Below are positions 1 through 8,500 of a stretch of DNA of 64,000 nucleotides, piece by piece. The DNA is from Phalacrocorax aristotelis (Eukaryota; Chordata; Aves; Suliformes; Phalacrocoracidae): assembly GCF_949628215.1 (NCBI RefSeq), contig NC_134282.1:19758723-19822722 (forward strand), written 5' to 3'. Made by a program: the position numbers and the translations under genes. The notes beneath the pieces are model-generated. The model saw only the letters and a list, made by a program, of their open reading frames with translations, was not told where the DNA came from and did not search any database. The stretch's first letter is position 1; each line of letters opens with the position of its first letter.

Positions 1-196
1 TGCTGTGAGGGTACTCAAACACTAGAGCAGGTTGCCCAGAGAGGCTGTGGGATCTCCATCCGTGGAGATTCTAAAAACCCAACAGGACGAGGACCTGAAC
101 AACTTGCTGTGCTTTACCCTACTTAAAATGGGGGGCAGGGGTGGACTAGACAATCTCCAGAGGTTGCTCCCAACCTCACCTATTCTGTGATTCTGG
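1..196 (+). repeat. CR1 LINE fragment, 3' end (cut by window edge)
   Basis: The stretch reads like the 3' terminal part of a chicken-repeat-1 (CR1) retrotransposon. It has the 'caggttgcccagagaggctg' block, a diverged 'ctccatccgtggagattct' block, a 'tggactagacaatctccaga' block, and the CR1 3' terminus with its short repeat near 181-195 (attctgtgattctg). The element is in sense orientation relative to IRS1 and its 5' part lies outside the window. It is 5'-truncated and non-coding here. The family call is from known CR1 3' consensus features; subfamily is not resolved. Confidence 0.88.
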
Positions 197-2104
197 TTTC
201 TGTCACTGGCTTGCCCTGCTCACCTTGTTTGGGTGCAGTTGGAGAGGGCTGCTACTGGGGAGGTCGCTGCCCCTTGGCACCTGGCCTCCCTCCCCTTGCA
301 GAGCAACTAATTTTTCCTGCTCCTGGACAGCTTGATATTCAAACTCAGAAGGAAATGGAAGAAAACAATGTTCAGAAAGTTTTTATTTCTGTCCTGTTAC
401 TTTTTTTCACAAGATTCTGCCTAGAACTAGAGGGGGTTTTTTTTACAACTGTTTTAACCGTAACTAAAAGAGTGGATGTGGAAGATGAGATCAGGTGTTT
501 TAGGAGCAGCTGGGAGTGGGGCTTAGAGTAAGCAACTTGCTGGTCAGTTGGGTGTGGAAGGTGAATTGACGAAGTCGATGAACAAGAGTCGTGCTGCTTT
601 TCTTACAGGCTTACAGTGATGTAACTTCATCTTTGGGGAATGTTTCATTTGTTTTTTATCCTAGTGAGTGAGACTTTCAGTTGATTCTAAAAGTCTAGAA
701 AAAGATAAGACTAACACCCTTTTAACAGAACAGTCAGGTACATAGAAAAGTGAGCAAAGTGCATAGAGATGTGTCAAAGGAGAGAAAGGTTGGAAAAAAA
801 GACCAATAAAAGCAGGTGACAGCAGAGGAAAAAAAGACCAACCGCCTATGACAGTCACCTGAAAAGATAAATGAAAAGTGGCCTCTTTTTCTTACTGCAT
901 GTTTAGCCTTAACTCTTGTTTTCACTCCCTTTTCCATTCAAATGTTAAAAAAAAAAAAACAGAAAAAACCCCCACACCACAAGGAGTTAGAAATGTATTT
1001 TACCCAAACCCTCTTCTTTGCAGTTAGCTGAGAGTCTGTGTGTGAACAGGTAAAGGTGGCTTCAAGAGAAAGTAGTCTTTCTTGTAATTTAGAGCAGCAC
1101 TACATCTTTAATTACTTCAGGCTTAGAGTGACCTTCCTGGGATGCCGTTCCACCAATGCAGCATTACTAAAACACAAGTTTTGCTTATCTCATGGCCTTT
1201 ACCTATCTGCTCTGCCAGGTTCAGTAGTGACACAATAGGAAGTAATTGTTCCAAGCACTTTACACCTCATGGGATTAGCCTATGCTAAATTCATCTTCAA
1301 ACACTTACTAAGGCAGATAAAAAAATGCAAACTTTGATCCTTATCTGTTCTATTATATTCCTTTCCCTTCTCTACATCAAATAATTATATTGTCTCCAGA
1401 AGAAGGGTTAGTTCCAATATATTAAGGTGTGCGATCTGAACAAGGGGATGAAGGGTACTGCAGAAGATTGGCTGTATGGAATTTAGGGTTTGGACACAGA
1501 TACTAAAATAACAACCTCCATTTTGTTCGTATTTATTGAAGCTGAATTTCTTGTATAGAGAGACAGTGATGTAGTGTGATAGCCATGGGTATTTATACAG
1601 GGAATGAAATGTCTTGATTTTCTGCCAGGATATTCTTGTATGTGAACCCCTTTGCAATTAACTGCACAGCCTGAATTCTCAATAGCTCACTGTCAAAGCA
1701 GGGGGAGTATTTAAATAGAAAAAAGCAAGGGTACATTCTTCTCTTTGGTGTGCTAGTGGGCACGCTTATGTACCTTACAGAGAAGTGCAGTACTTCAGAG
1801 CTTTGGAACACAAAGAGCAAGAAAACAATTCTAAGATGTGGTCTGGTATGATGTAAACTATCCCTAAAAAAATAATTTTCAAAATATGCTCTATTAGTTA
1901 TTGCCTGTTATTTCTGCTGGACAAAGGACATGAATCTGTACATAAAGTTTGAAAACACTTCTGGGACATTTTCAGAATTCCCTTGAAAAACCAGAGAACC
2001 ACCACCAAATTTCATTGTATCTGTAAAATCAGTTATTACTGAAGAGAATGTTACCAAGATGAACGGAGCACATTTAAATACACTGTCTACTCACATACTA
2101 TGGA
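197..2104. other. Upstream intergenic DNA, no gene seen
   Basis: This AT-rich stretch has scattered short open frames but none with a recognisable domain, codon pattern or splice context. It contains an A-rich tract near 946-985 followed by a C/A-rich patch. It lies 3.5 to 5.4 kb before the IRS1 start codon. Nothing further can be supported; distal enhancers are possible but not identifiable by eye. Confidence 0.6.
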
Positions 2105-2370
2105 CAGGACATGGTATGAAGCTATGTCAGGGGAAGTTCAGACTGGACATTAGGAAAAGGTTCTTCACCAAGAGGGTGGTCGGTTGCTGGAACAGGCTCC
2201 CTAGGGACACGGTCACAGCACCAAGCCTGTCAGAGTTCAAGGAGCATCTGGACAATGCTGTTACTCATCTGGTTTAGCTTTATGTAGTCCTGTGATGAGT
2301 GGGGAGTTGGGCTTTGATGATACTTATGAGTCTTCTCCAACTCGAGATGTTCTATTATTCTAGGACTATC
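2105..2370 (+). repeat. CR1 LINE fragment with ORF2 C-terminal tail and 3'UTR
   Basis: From about 2119 to 2277 the + frame encodes the typical C-terminal tail of CR1 ORF2 (reverse transcriptase polyprotein): FFTKRVVGCWNRLPRD, then a SLSEFKEHLDNA motif and a stop at 2275-2277. After the stop comes CR1-like 3'UTR with a 'tagtcctgtgatgagtgggg' block, 'gttgggctttgatgatactt' and a decayed terminal 'tccaactcgagatgttctat'. The pattern resembles the CR1-F type. Only the last roughly 50 codons remain, so it is a dead 5'-truncated copy. No target-site duplication was confirmed. Confidence 0.88.
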
Positions 2371-3779
2371 TCTCATTTTTACCCTCAAATCCATGTTCCC
2401 TTGTGTAACACAATACAAATCATCATCAAGAGATTGTTCCGCTTGTGCACATCAGTGTATCACTTGCCAAGGGAAAGAATGGGGCAAGTTACTGTTTAAT
2501 GTTAATAACCTTACCTATTATGTGCAAAATGTTTAAAAAACAGTGCTACATATATTCTGTGCACACACACTCATGCCCATGCTTGTGGAGGGACAGGAGA
2601 GGACATTTAGGAGCCATCCTCTTGCCACAGGACCCACTGCCTCTTTAGCATATACAGTACAACATGTGTGGTATGGTGATTGTGCCCTCTGCCCACAAAA
2701 CATACCTTGTCATTAATGACAGCCACGATAGCTGACCTTAACATGCCTTGAGGCTGCAATTCTGTCCTGCAGCTCCATGGCATGGGCTGGGGGAGCCATT
2801 TCCTGTCATTCTACTTGTTGAAGATGAAAATACGTTTGGTTGGTAGTAAGCTTTATCTCAGTGGATGTATAATGGATTTATTTTCAATACAAGTATTTGC
2901 TTTTGTCATGATGAACTACAGTGTGAGGTAGAGGAAAGAATGAGATGATATAGATTATTATAGTGTGGACTATTATCATCTTTCCTTCTCATTCCTAGTG
3001 TCTTACCAGCTAGACTCTGCTCCTGCATTACAAATTGTCACCCTGTGTTTGGTAAACACCTTTAAACCATGTTGTGTTATAAGGTGTTATCTATAGCACA
3101 ACATGAGAGGGTGGCATGCAGTGGTGCCTGTTGTCCTCTCTGAGTTCTCCATGTTCTTCTGCAGCTGTTTTAGGGGAATTTTTCACCCTTTGACCTGCTA
3201 ACTTCTCGTCTCAAATACTTGTACAACCATGGTCTCCCTGACAACAAAGTTGGTTATGCAGATGGATTAGAAAAGCCTCTAACTTATTTTCTCCATATCT
3301 GAACCTATAATAAATCCAAGCAAAAGTATCATTTTGTATTGCATTCCAACCTTGAGAGTAGGTCTACGAGCACTGGTGTCACGCTTTCACCTCTAACCAG
3401 CTGGGGAACAGCCTGCTCCGGCAGCGCAGTGCTGGCAAAGGGCAGAGATCAGATCCCCTGCACTGCACGGGCTACCCAGTCACCCATCGAGGGGAATGGC
3501 CCTAGGAAAGGGAAAAAAAAAGGTAAAAAACACAAGGCAGCAACAAATAAAAAAAACAAACCAGAAGATAAAACGTACAAGCAGCTTCTCTCTCTCCTGA
3601 ATGCAGGGGATGAACTGGGAGCATTTTAAACTGTCCTGGAGATGGCAGCATTGAGCAATTTATTTTTTAGACTTGGCCTGCAACACTTGTTTCCTACTTA
3701 AAAGTTACGCGTACGGTACGTTTCAGCCCTGTAAACAGCAACTCACGTTAAATATTCAGTTTAATTTAGCATATAATGA
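2371..3779. other. Upstream intergenic DNA, no gene seen
   Basis: AT-rich non-coding sequence leads up to the CpG island. An open frame at about 3339-3629 ends in a lysine-rich stretch (GKKKGKKHKAATNKKNK) and LLSLLNAGDELGAF, but it has no ATG, no clear splice acceptor, and its lysines come from A-rich low-complexity DNA, so I do not call a gene. A 'gcgtacggtacg' patch near 3709-3720 marks the approach of the CpG-rich promoter. Confidence 0.55.
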
Positions 3780-4196
3780 TTCGGGGAAGTAGAGTTAACT
3801 GCTTGACGCTACGCGGGAAGAGCTCACTCCCCCGGCGGCCCTTCCTCGGTCACCGCCGCGGAAGCGGTGCCGCTGCCGAACCTCCCGCGCCTCGCCGCGT
3901 CTTGGTGCGGGGAGCGGCGGCACCGGGGACGGGCTGCTCCGGGCCACCTATGAGCCGGAGGCGGCTCCCGGGGAGCGGAACGGGAACGGGCCCGGGCGGG
4001 GATGGAGGGAGGGCACGGGCAGACGCCCCCCGCTGCCGCACGCCGAGCCCCTGGCGGGCACCGCACCAGCCCCGCGCTCGGGCCTACGCCGCCGCGCGGA
4101 GCCGGCGATGCGGCCGGGAAGGCGTGACGAGGCCGCCCGCCGGGCCGGGGTCGCGGCGGCCAAACCCGCCACACCGCAGCGGCCGCCGCCGGCGCT

Positions 4197-4204
4197 TATA
4201 AATA
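4197..4204 (+). promoter_or_regulatory. TATA-like box (TATAAATA)
   Basis: TATAAATA sits alone in more than 300 bases of GC-rich DNA on either side, which makes it stand out from chance background. If used, transcription would begin near 4227-4235. Mammalian IRS1 promoters are generally described as TATA-less, so use of this box is an inference and may be lineage-specific. Confidence 0.5.
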
Positions 4205-4288
4205 ACACGGCGCTGAATGGCGTCTACGCCTCCTTACTACGCACCGCCCCCCACCCCCCGCTGCCGCCGTGACGGACAGGCGGCGGCA

Positions 4289-4293
4289 CCAAT
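4289..4293 (+). promoter_or_regulatory. CCAAT box
   Basis: CCAAT in the context gcaccaatggggg, a favourable NF-Y-type context, lies 85 bases after the TATA-like box. A CCAAT box usually sits 60-100 bases before the start, so it argues for an additional start site near 4350-4400. Function is inferred. Confidence 0.45.
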
Positions 4294-4375
4294 GGGGGCG
4301 CGGCCCCCGGCAGGCGGAGCGGCGCTGGGGCCCGGCCCGGCGGTGGTGGCCCCCGCGGCCGCGCTGAAGGAGGGC

Positions 4376-4423
4376 AGGGAGGAGGAGGGGGAGGAGGAGG
4401 GGGAGGAGGGGGAGGAAGGAGGG
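4376..4423 (+). repeat. 48-base pure purine (GGA)n tract in promoter
   Basis: Positions 4376-4423 contain only G and A, built from GGAGGAGGGG-type units. Such mirror-like polypurine tracts can form triplex (H-DNA) or G-quadruplex structures and bind Sp1/MAZ/CNBP-type factors. It lies in the core promoter or first transcribed bases, just before two GC boxes. Structure is inferred from composition. Confidence 0.7.
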
Positions 4424-4442
4424 CGGGGAGCGGCGGGGCGGG
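4421..4442 (+). promoter_or_regulatory. GC boxes (Sp/KLF sites)
   Basis: GGGCGGGG at 4421-4428 and GGCGGGGCGGG at 4432-4442 are close matches to Sp1/KLF consensus sites, directly after the purine tract. They are typical of CpG-island promoters. Binding is inferred. Confidence 0.5.
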
Positions 4443-4499
4443 CCGCGGGGCCGCGGCGCTGGGCTGGCCGGGAGCCTGGCGGCGGCGGCGGCTCCGGGG

Positions 4500-4730
4500 A
4501 TGGTCCACGCACTGGCGCCGTCACGTGTTGTTCTCCTTGGAGTGAGGCTGAGCGGCGGCGGCGGCGGCGGGCGGAGGGGGCTGGACCGGCAAGCGCGGCC
4601 CCCGCCGCCTGTTTTGGTGCGGGGCGCCGGGAAACTCCGTGAAGAAGCCGGCGGAGAGGGAGTCGCCGCGGCGGTGCCCGCTCCCCCGCCGGCCTGGGGC
4701 ACGGGAGGGGGCCGCGCCGCCGGCCGCTGA
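4500..4730 (+). CDS. Upstream ORF 1 in IRS1 leader, 76 aa
   Basis: An ATG at 4500 has G at -3 and G at +4, which is strong Kozak context. It opens a 76-codon frame ending with TGA at 4728-4730. The product is Gly/Arg/Pro-rich and has no recognised domain. It is present in the transcript only if transcription starts upstream of 4500, which the TATA-like, CCAAT and GC boxes suggest. Its probable role is to reduce ribosome flow to the IRS1 start. Translation is not shown, and its low-complexity content argues against a functional peptide. Confidence 0.35.
   Translation: MVHALAPSRVVLLGVRLSGGGGGGRRGLDRQARPPPPVLVRGAGKLREEAGGEGVAAAVPAPPPAWGTGGGRAAGR
4521..4527 (+). promoter_or_regulatory. E-box TCACGTG (USF/TFE3/MYC type)
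   Basis: TCACGTG, with core CACGTG at 4522-4527, is the full-strength bHLH-ZIP site; the flanking T is favoured by TFE3/TFEB/USF. TFE3 regulation through such E-boxes is known for the paralogue IRS2, so the site is worth noting, but use at IRS1 is inference. It lies inside the predicted leader if transcription starts upstream. Confidence 0.4.
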
Positions 4731-4746
4731 GGCGCTGCCGAGTGGA

Positions 4747-4866
4747 ATGAAGAGGAGGAGGAAGAGAGGATGTTCCTTCGGCACCCGGGCTGCCTCCCCT
4801 CCCGCCGCTGCCGGGCTGCGCCCTGCGTGGAAATGGCACTTTCTCTGCCTAACGAGATGGGACTGA
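4747..4866 (+). CDS. Upstream ORF 2 in IRS1 leader, 39 aa
   Basis: The ATG at 4747 opens a 39-codon frame beginning MKRRRKRG and ending with TGA at 4864-4866. It overlaps the next uORF in a different frame, so ribosomes can read only one of the two in any pass. No known peptide is recognised. It is called only as a candidate regulatory uORF. Confidence 0.35.
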   Translation: MKRRRKRGCSFGTRAASPPAAAGLRPAWKWHFLCLTRWD

Positions 4867-4928
4867 ATGGGGTCGCCAGCCTCCTCCACACGCACGAGCG
4901 GGAGAAGCAGCAGCAACCTCAGCGCTGA
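4770..4928 (+). CDS. Upstream ORF 3 in IRS1 leader, 52 aa
   Basis: An ATG at 4770 with A at -3 opens a 52-codon frame ending with TGA at 4926-4928. A second in-frame ATG at 4833 has strong context (G at -3, G at +4) and a third lies at 4857. From 4833 the peptide begins MALSLPNEMGLNGVASLL and continues HTHEREKQQQPQR. This balanced, non-repetitive composition is more protein-like than the surrounding GC-rich leader. It is the best candidate among the uORFs for selection on the peptide. Conservation has not been tested. Confidence 0.45.
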   Translation: MFLRHPGCLPSRRCRAAPCVEMALSLPNEMGLNGVASLLHTHEREKQQQPQR

Positions 4929-4933
4929 TATTT

Positions 4934-5022
4934 GGGGAAACGGGGGGGGTTGTGTTGTGGGCGGCTTTTTTTTGTTTGTTTGTTTTCTCTTTTTTTTGGG
5001 GGGGGAGGGGGGGAGAGGGGGG
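4934..5022 (+). promoter_or_regulatory. G-run / U-tract block in 5' leader, possible G-quadruplex
   Basis: G runs at 4934-4937 and 4942-4949 are followed by a T-rich tract (about 4966-4997, tttgtttgtttg type). Then come three long G runs separated by single A or AGA linkers (4998-5005, 5007-5013, 5017-5022). In RNA this gives several four-G-run combinations for an intramolecular G-quadruplex, next to a U-rich tract that could bind PTB/HuR-type proteins. It sits between upstream ORFs 3 and 4. Structure and function are inferred. Confidence 0.55.
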
Positions 5023-5214
5023 AAAGCAGCGTGTATTTTTGGGTGCAAACCCCGGACTTTGCAAAACAGTCTCCGCCCCCAAGAGGATATTTAATCTGCA
5101 ACAGAAATCGCTACTCGCGGAGGCAAACTTGAGACGGGGAAGGGGTGCGGGGAGCGGAGGAAGGGGACCCCCCCTCGCTCCCGGCCCCACGGAGCCCGAC
5201 CCCTGCGAGGGAAG

Positions 5215-5325
5215 ATGCGTTTCTCTTTCCCGGCGGCTGCTCTTGGGACGAGACTTTCGTCTGGACCGATCGGGACTGGACTTCTTAAGGACGCGCTTAC
5301 CCATCTAAGAGCGATTTGGGCATAA
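5215..5325 (+). CDS. Upstream ORF 4 in IRS1 leader, 36 aa
   Basis: An ATG at 5215 with A at -3 opens a 36-codon frame beginning MRFSFPAAALGTRL and ending with TAA at 5323-5325. It ends 245 bases before the IRS1 start, enough for reinitiation. No known peptide is recognised; it is a candidate regulatory uORF. Confidence 0.38.
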   Translation: MRFSFPAAALGTRLSSGPIGTGLLKDALTHLRAIWA

Positions 5326-5472
5326 ACAGCAACGCAAACTCTGATTTGGTGCTGGAAGCTGCCTCTGCCACTGAACAGCTGCTCTCGCCCTGCTTCTGTC
5401 CCTCCCCCGTCCCGTTCTCAAAAGAGGATCCTGAGCTATTTTGCTTCTTTTTTATTTTTCAATTGTTTTTGC

Positions 5473-5541
5473 ATGAATTTTATTTTAGGTGGTTGTCTTT
5501 TCTGGCTGGCTTGGCTGTTTTGGGGTCTTGCAGACTGCTAG
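5473..5541 (+). CDS. Upstream ORF 5 in IRS1 leader, 22 aa, hydrophobic
   Basis: An ATG at 5473 (weak context, T at -3) opens a 22-codon frame, MNFILGGCLFWLAWLFWGLA then DC, ending with TAG at 5539-5541. That is 29 bases before the IRS1 ATG, so reinitiation at IRS1 would be inefficient if it were translated. The peptide is strongly hydrophobic with four tryptophans, a type that can stall ribosomes. No experimental support; leaky scanning past this weak ATG is expected. Confidence 0.35.
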   Translation: MNFILGGCLFWLAWLFWGLADC

Positions 5542-5570
5542 CTGCAGTAACAGCTCCACCGCCTCTCATC

Positions 5571-8500
5571 ATGGCTAGCCCCACAGATAATAATGAGGGC
5601 TTCTTCTCAGATGTCAGAAAGGTGGGTTACTTGCGCAAACCCAAGAGCATGCATAAACGCTTTTTCGTGCTGAGGGCAGCCAGCGAGTCTGGACCCGCCC
5701 GGCTGGAGTATTATGAGAATGAGAAGAAATGGAGACACAAGTCAGGGGCCCCCAAGCGCTCCATCCCACTAGAAAGCTGCTTCAACATCAACAAACGGGC
5801 TGACTCCAAGAACAAGCACCTGGTGGCCCTCTACACCAAGGACGAGCACTTTGCCATTGCAGCTGACAGCGAGCCTGAACAGGAGAGCTGGTACCAAGCC
5901 CTGCTGCAGTTGCACAACAGGGTCAAGGGCCACCACCACCTCCATCACCATCACCACCACCACCACAGCGACGTCACCTTTGGTGGCAGCAATGCAGGAC
6001 TGGGGGAAGCAGGTGAGGACAGCTATGGTGAGGTAGCCCCTGGCCCGGCTTTTAAGGAAGTTTGGCAAGTAATTCTAAAGCCTAAGGGCCTAGGCCAGAC
6101 AAAGAACCTGATTGGCATCTACCGCCTGTGCCTGACTAACAAGACCATCAGCTTTGTGAAGCTGAATTCAGATGCTGCTGCTGTGGTGCTGCAGCTGCTC
6201 AATATCCGCCGCTGCGGTCACTCCGAGAACTTCTTCTTCATTGAGGTGGGGCGCTCGGCTGTCACTGGGCCTGGTGAGTTCTGGATGCAGGTGGATGACT
6301 CTGTGGTGGCACAGAACATGCATGAAACCATCCTGGAGGCCATGCGAGCCATGAGTGAGGAATTCCGGCCCCGCAGCAAGAGCCAGTCCTCTTCAAACTG
6401 TTCCAACCCCATCTCTGTGCCCCTTCGCAGCAGGCACCACGTCAACAACCCTCCACCTAGCCAAGTGGGGCTCAGTCGCCGGTCCAGGACTGAGAGCGTC
6501 ACAGCCACCTCTCCTGCTGGTGGCGGGGGTGGAGGTACAGGTGGCAAACCCAGCTCTTTCCGGGTTCGAGCATCGAGCGACGGGGAAGGCACGATGTCAA
6601 GGCCTGCCTCTGTGGATGGTAGCCCAGTTAGTCCCAGTGCCAACCGGACCCATTCGCATAGGCACCGTGGCAACTCCAGGCTCCATCCTCCACTCAACCA
6701 CAGCCGGTCCATCCCAATGCCTTCCTCACGCTGCTCTCCTTCAGCCACCAGTCCAGTCAGCCTGTCATCCAGCAGCACCAGCGGCCACGGCTCCACCTCA
6801 GACTGCCTGTTTCCACGAAGGTCTAGTGCTTCGGTTTCCGGCTCTCCTAGCGATGGTGGATTTATTTCTTCTGATGAATATGGTTCCAGCCCGTGTGACT
6901 TCCGTAGCTCTTTTCGCAGTGTGACCCCAGATTCGTTGGGACACACCCCACCGGCTCGGGGCGATGAAGAGCTCAACTACATCTGCATGGGGGGGAAGGC
7001 CACCTCCTCTTGCTGCAGCCTGGCAGCCCCTAATGGCCACTTTATCACACGCAGCTGCCACCCGCAGCACCAGCCCCGCTACCCTAGTACACCGTGCTGT
7101 CCTCGAGGTGGTAGCGAGGAGGTTGCCGACTTGGAGAAGGCGTTCAGGAAGCGGACTCACTCTGCAGGCACCTCGCCCACCATCTCCCACCAGAAGACAC
7201 CCTCACAGTCTTCGGTGGCCTCCATTGAGGAGTACACAGAGATGCTGCCTTCTTACCCCTGTGGTGGCAGCCGGCTGCCCTCCTACCGGCACTCAGCCTT
7301 TGTGCCCACTCACTCCTACCCAGAGGAGTGTCTGGAGATGCACCACCTGGACAGTGGCCATCATCGGACCAACTCTGCCCCGCACACGGATGATGGCTAC
7401 ATGCCCATGTCACCCGGCGTAGCCCCTGTGCCCAGCGGCGGGGGGCCCCCCAAGGGTGGTGACTACATGCCCATGAGTCCTAAGAGTGTGTCGGCCCCAC
7501 AGCAGATCGTCAACCCTGGCAGGGGGGGCCGCCACCCTCCAGCCACGGTGGACTCCAACGGCTACATGATGATGTCCCCCAGCGGCAGCTACTCCCCTGA
7601 CAGCGGCTCTGCGGGCTATGGCAAGATCTGGACGAATGGTGCCAGCCACCACCCGAAACTCTCGGTGGAGAGCAACGAAGGGAAGCTCCCCTGCGGCGGC
7701 AGCGACTACATCAACATGTCCCCAGCCAGTGGCTCCACCACCAGCACCCCGCCTGACTGCTACTTCGGGGGCGCGGGGCAGCCGGGCGTTGAGGATGCCG
7801 CCACGGCGGCCCACCACAAACCCATCTACTCCTACTTCTCGCTGCCGCGCTCATTCAAGCACGTGCACCGGCGGGGTGGCGGCGGGCCGGCGGCGGCGGG
7901 CGAGGAGGGCAGCCCCCAGCCCCGCATCGCTCTCGGCTCCGGCCGCCTCCTGTACGCCGCCGAGGACTCCTCCTCCTCCACCAGCAGCGACAGCCTGGGC
8001 GGCGGCGGCGGCGGCACCGAGGGCGTCCCCCCGCCGCAAGCGCAGCCCCCGCGCAAGGTGGACACGGCCGTGCAGACCAAGGGCCGCCTGGCGCGACCGA
8101 CGCGCCTGTCGCTGGGCGGCCCCAAGGCCAGCACCCTGCCGCGGGCCCGGGAGCAGCCGCCGCTCCTCCTGCCCCCGGAGCCCAAGAGCCCCGGCGAGTA
8201 CGTCAACATCGAGTTCATCGCCGGCGAGAAGCCGGCCTTCCCCTTGGCCGCCCTCGGGCTGAGCTTGCCGCCGCCGCCGGGCAACGAGGGCGCCGAGGAG
8301 TACATGAACATGGAGCTGGGGCCGCCGCGGGGCCCCGGCTTCGCCGCCGGGCGGGCTGCCCCCGCGGCCCGTCCCGTCCGAGGCGCGGCCCCCGGCGGCC
8401 GGGACTACGTGACGATGCAGGTGGGGAGCGCCGTCGCCGGGGGCTCCTGCTCGGACTGCGCCGACAGCCCTTCCCCCTGCTCGCCCGCCCTCCTGCTCAG

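Larger units (their letters stand above)
3780..5300 (+). promoter_or_regulatory. IRS1 CpG island: promoter and 5' leader
   Basis: Composition changes sharply near 3780 from AT-rich to very GC-rich with dense CpG, and this continues to about 5300 just before the coding region. It holds TATA-like, CCAAT, GC-box and E-box elements, listed separately. Mammalian IRS1 also starts from a GC-rich promoter with a long unspliced leader, so the position fits. Transcription start sites cannot be read directly. A start about 30 bases after the TATA-like box would give a leader of about 1.34 kb; a start after the CCAAT/GC boxes would give about 1.1 kb. Confidence 0.85.

Noticed and set aside
3339..3629. 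96-codon + frame ending in a lysine-rich tail
   Set aside because: It opens with TTG, has no ATG, no convincing acceptor, and the lysines come from A-rich low-complexity DNA.
4217..4642. 141-codon + frame in the CpG island starting at ATG 4217
   Set aside because: The ATG lies at or before the likely transcription start, and GC-rich DNA keeps many frames open by chance. Its peptide is low-complexity Gly/Ala/Arg/Pro.
5316..5570. Longer IRS1 start by extending the open frame upstream to a TTG
   Set aside because: The extension has no ATG and the ATG at 5571 matches the mammalian IRS1 N terminus, so it was used as the start; the open frame is kept only as a finding.
7618..8262. 214-codon + frame overlapping IRS1 in another frame
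   Set aside because: It is an artefact of GC-rich codons; the product is Arg/Pro/Ala-rich low complexity.
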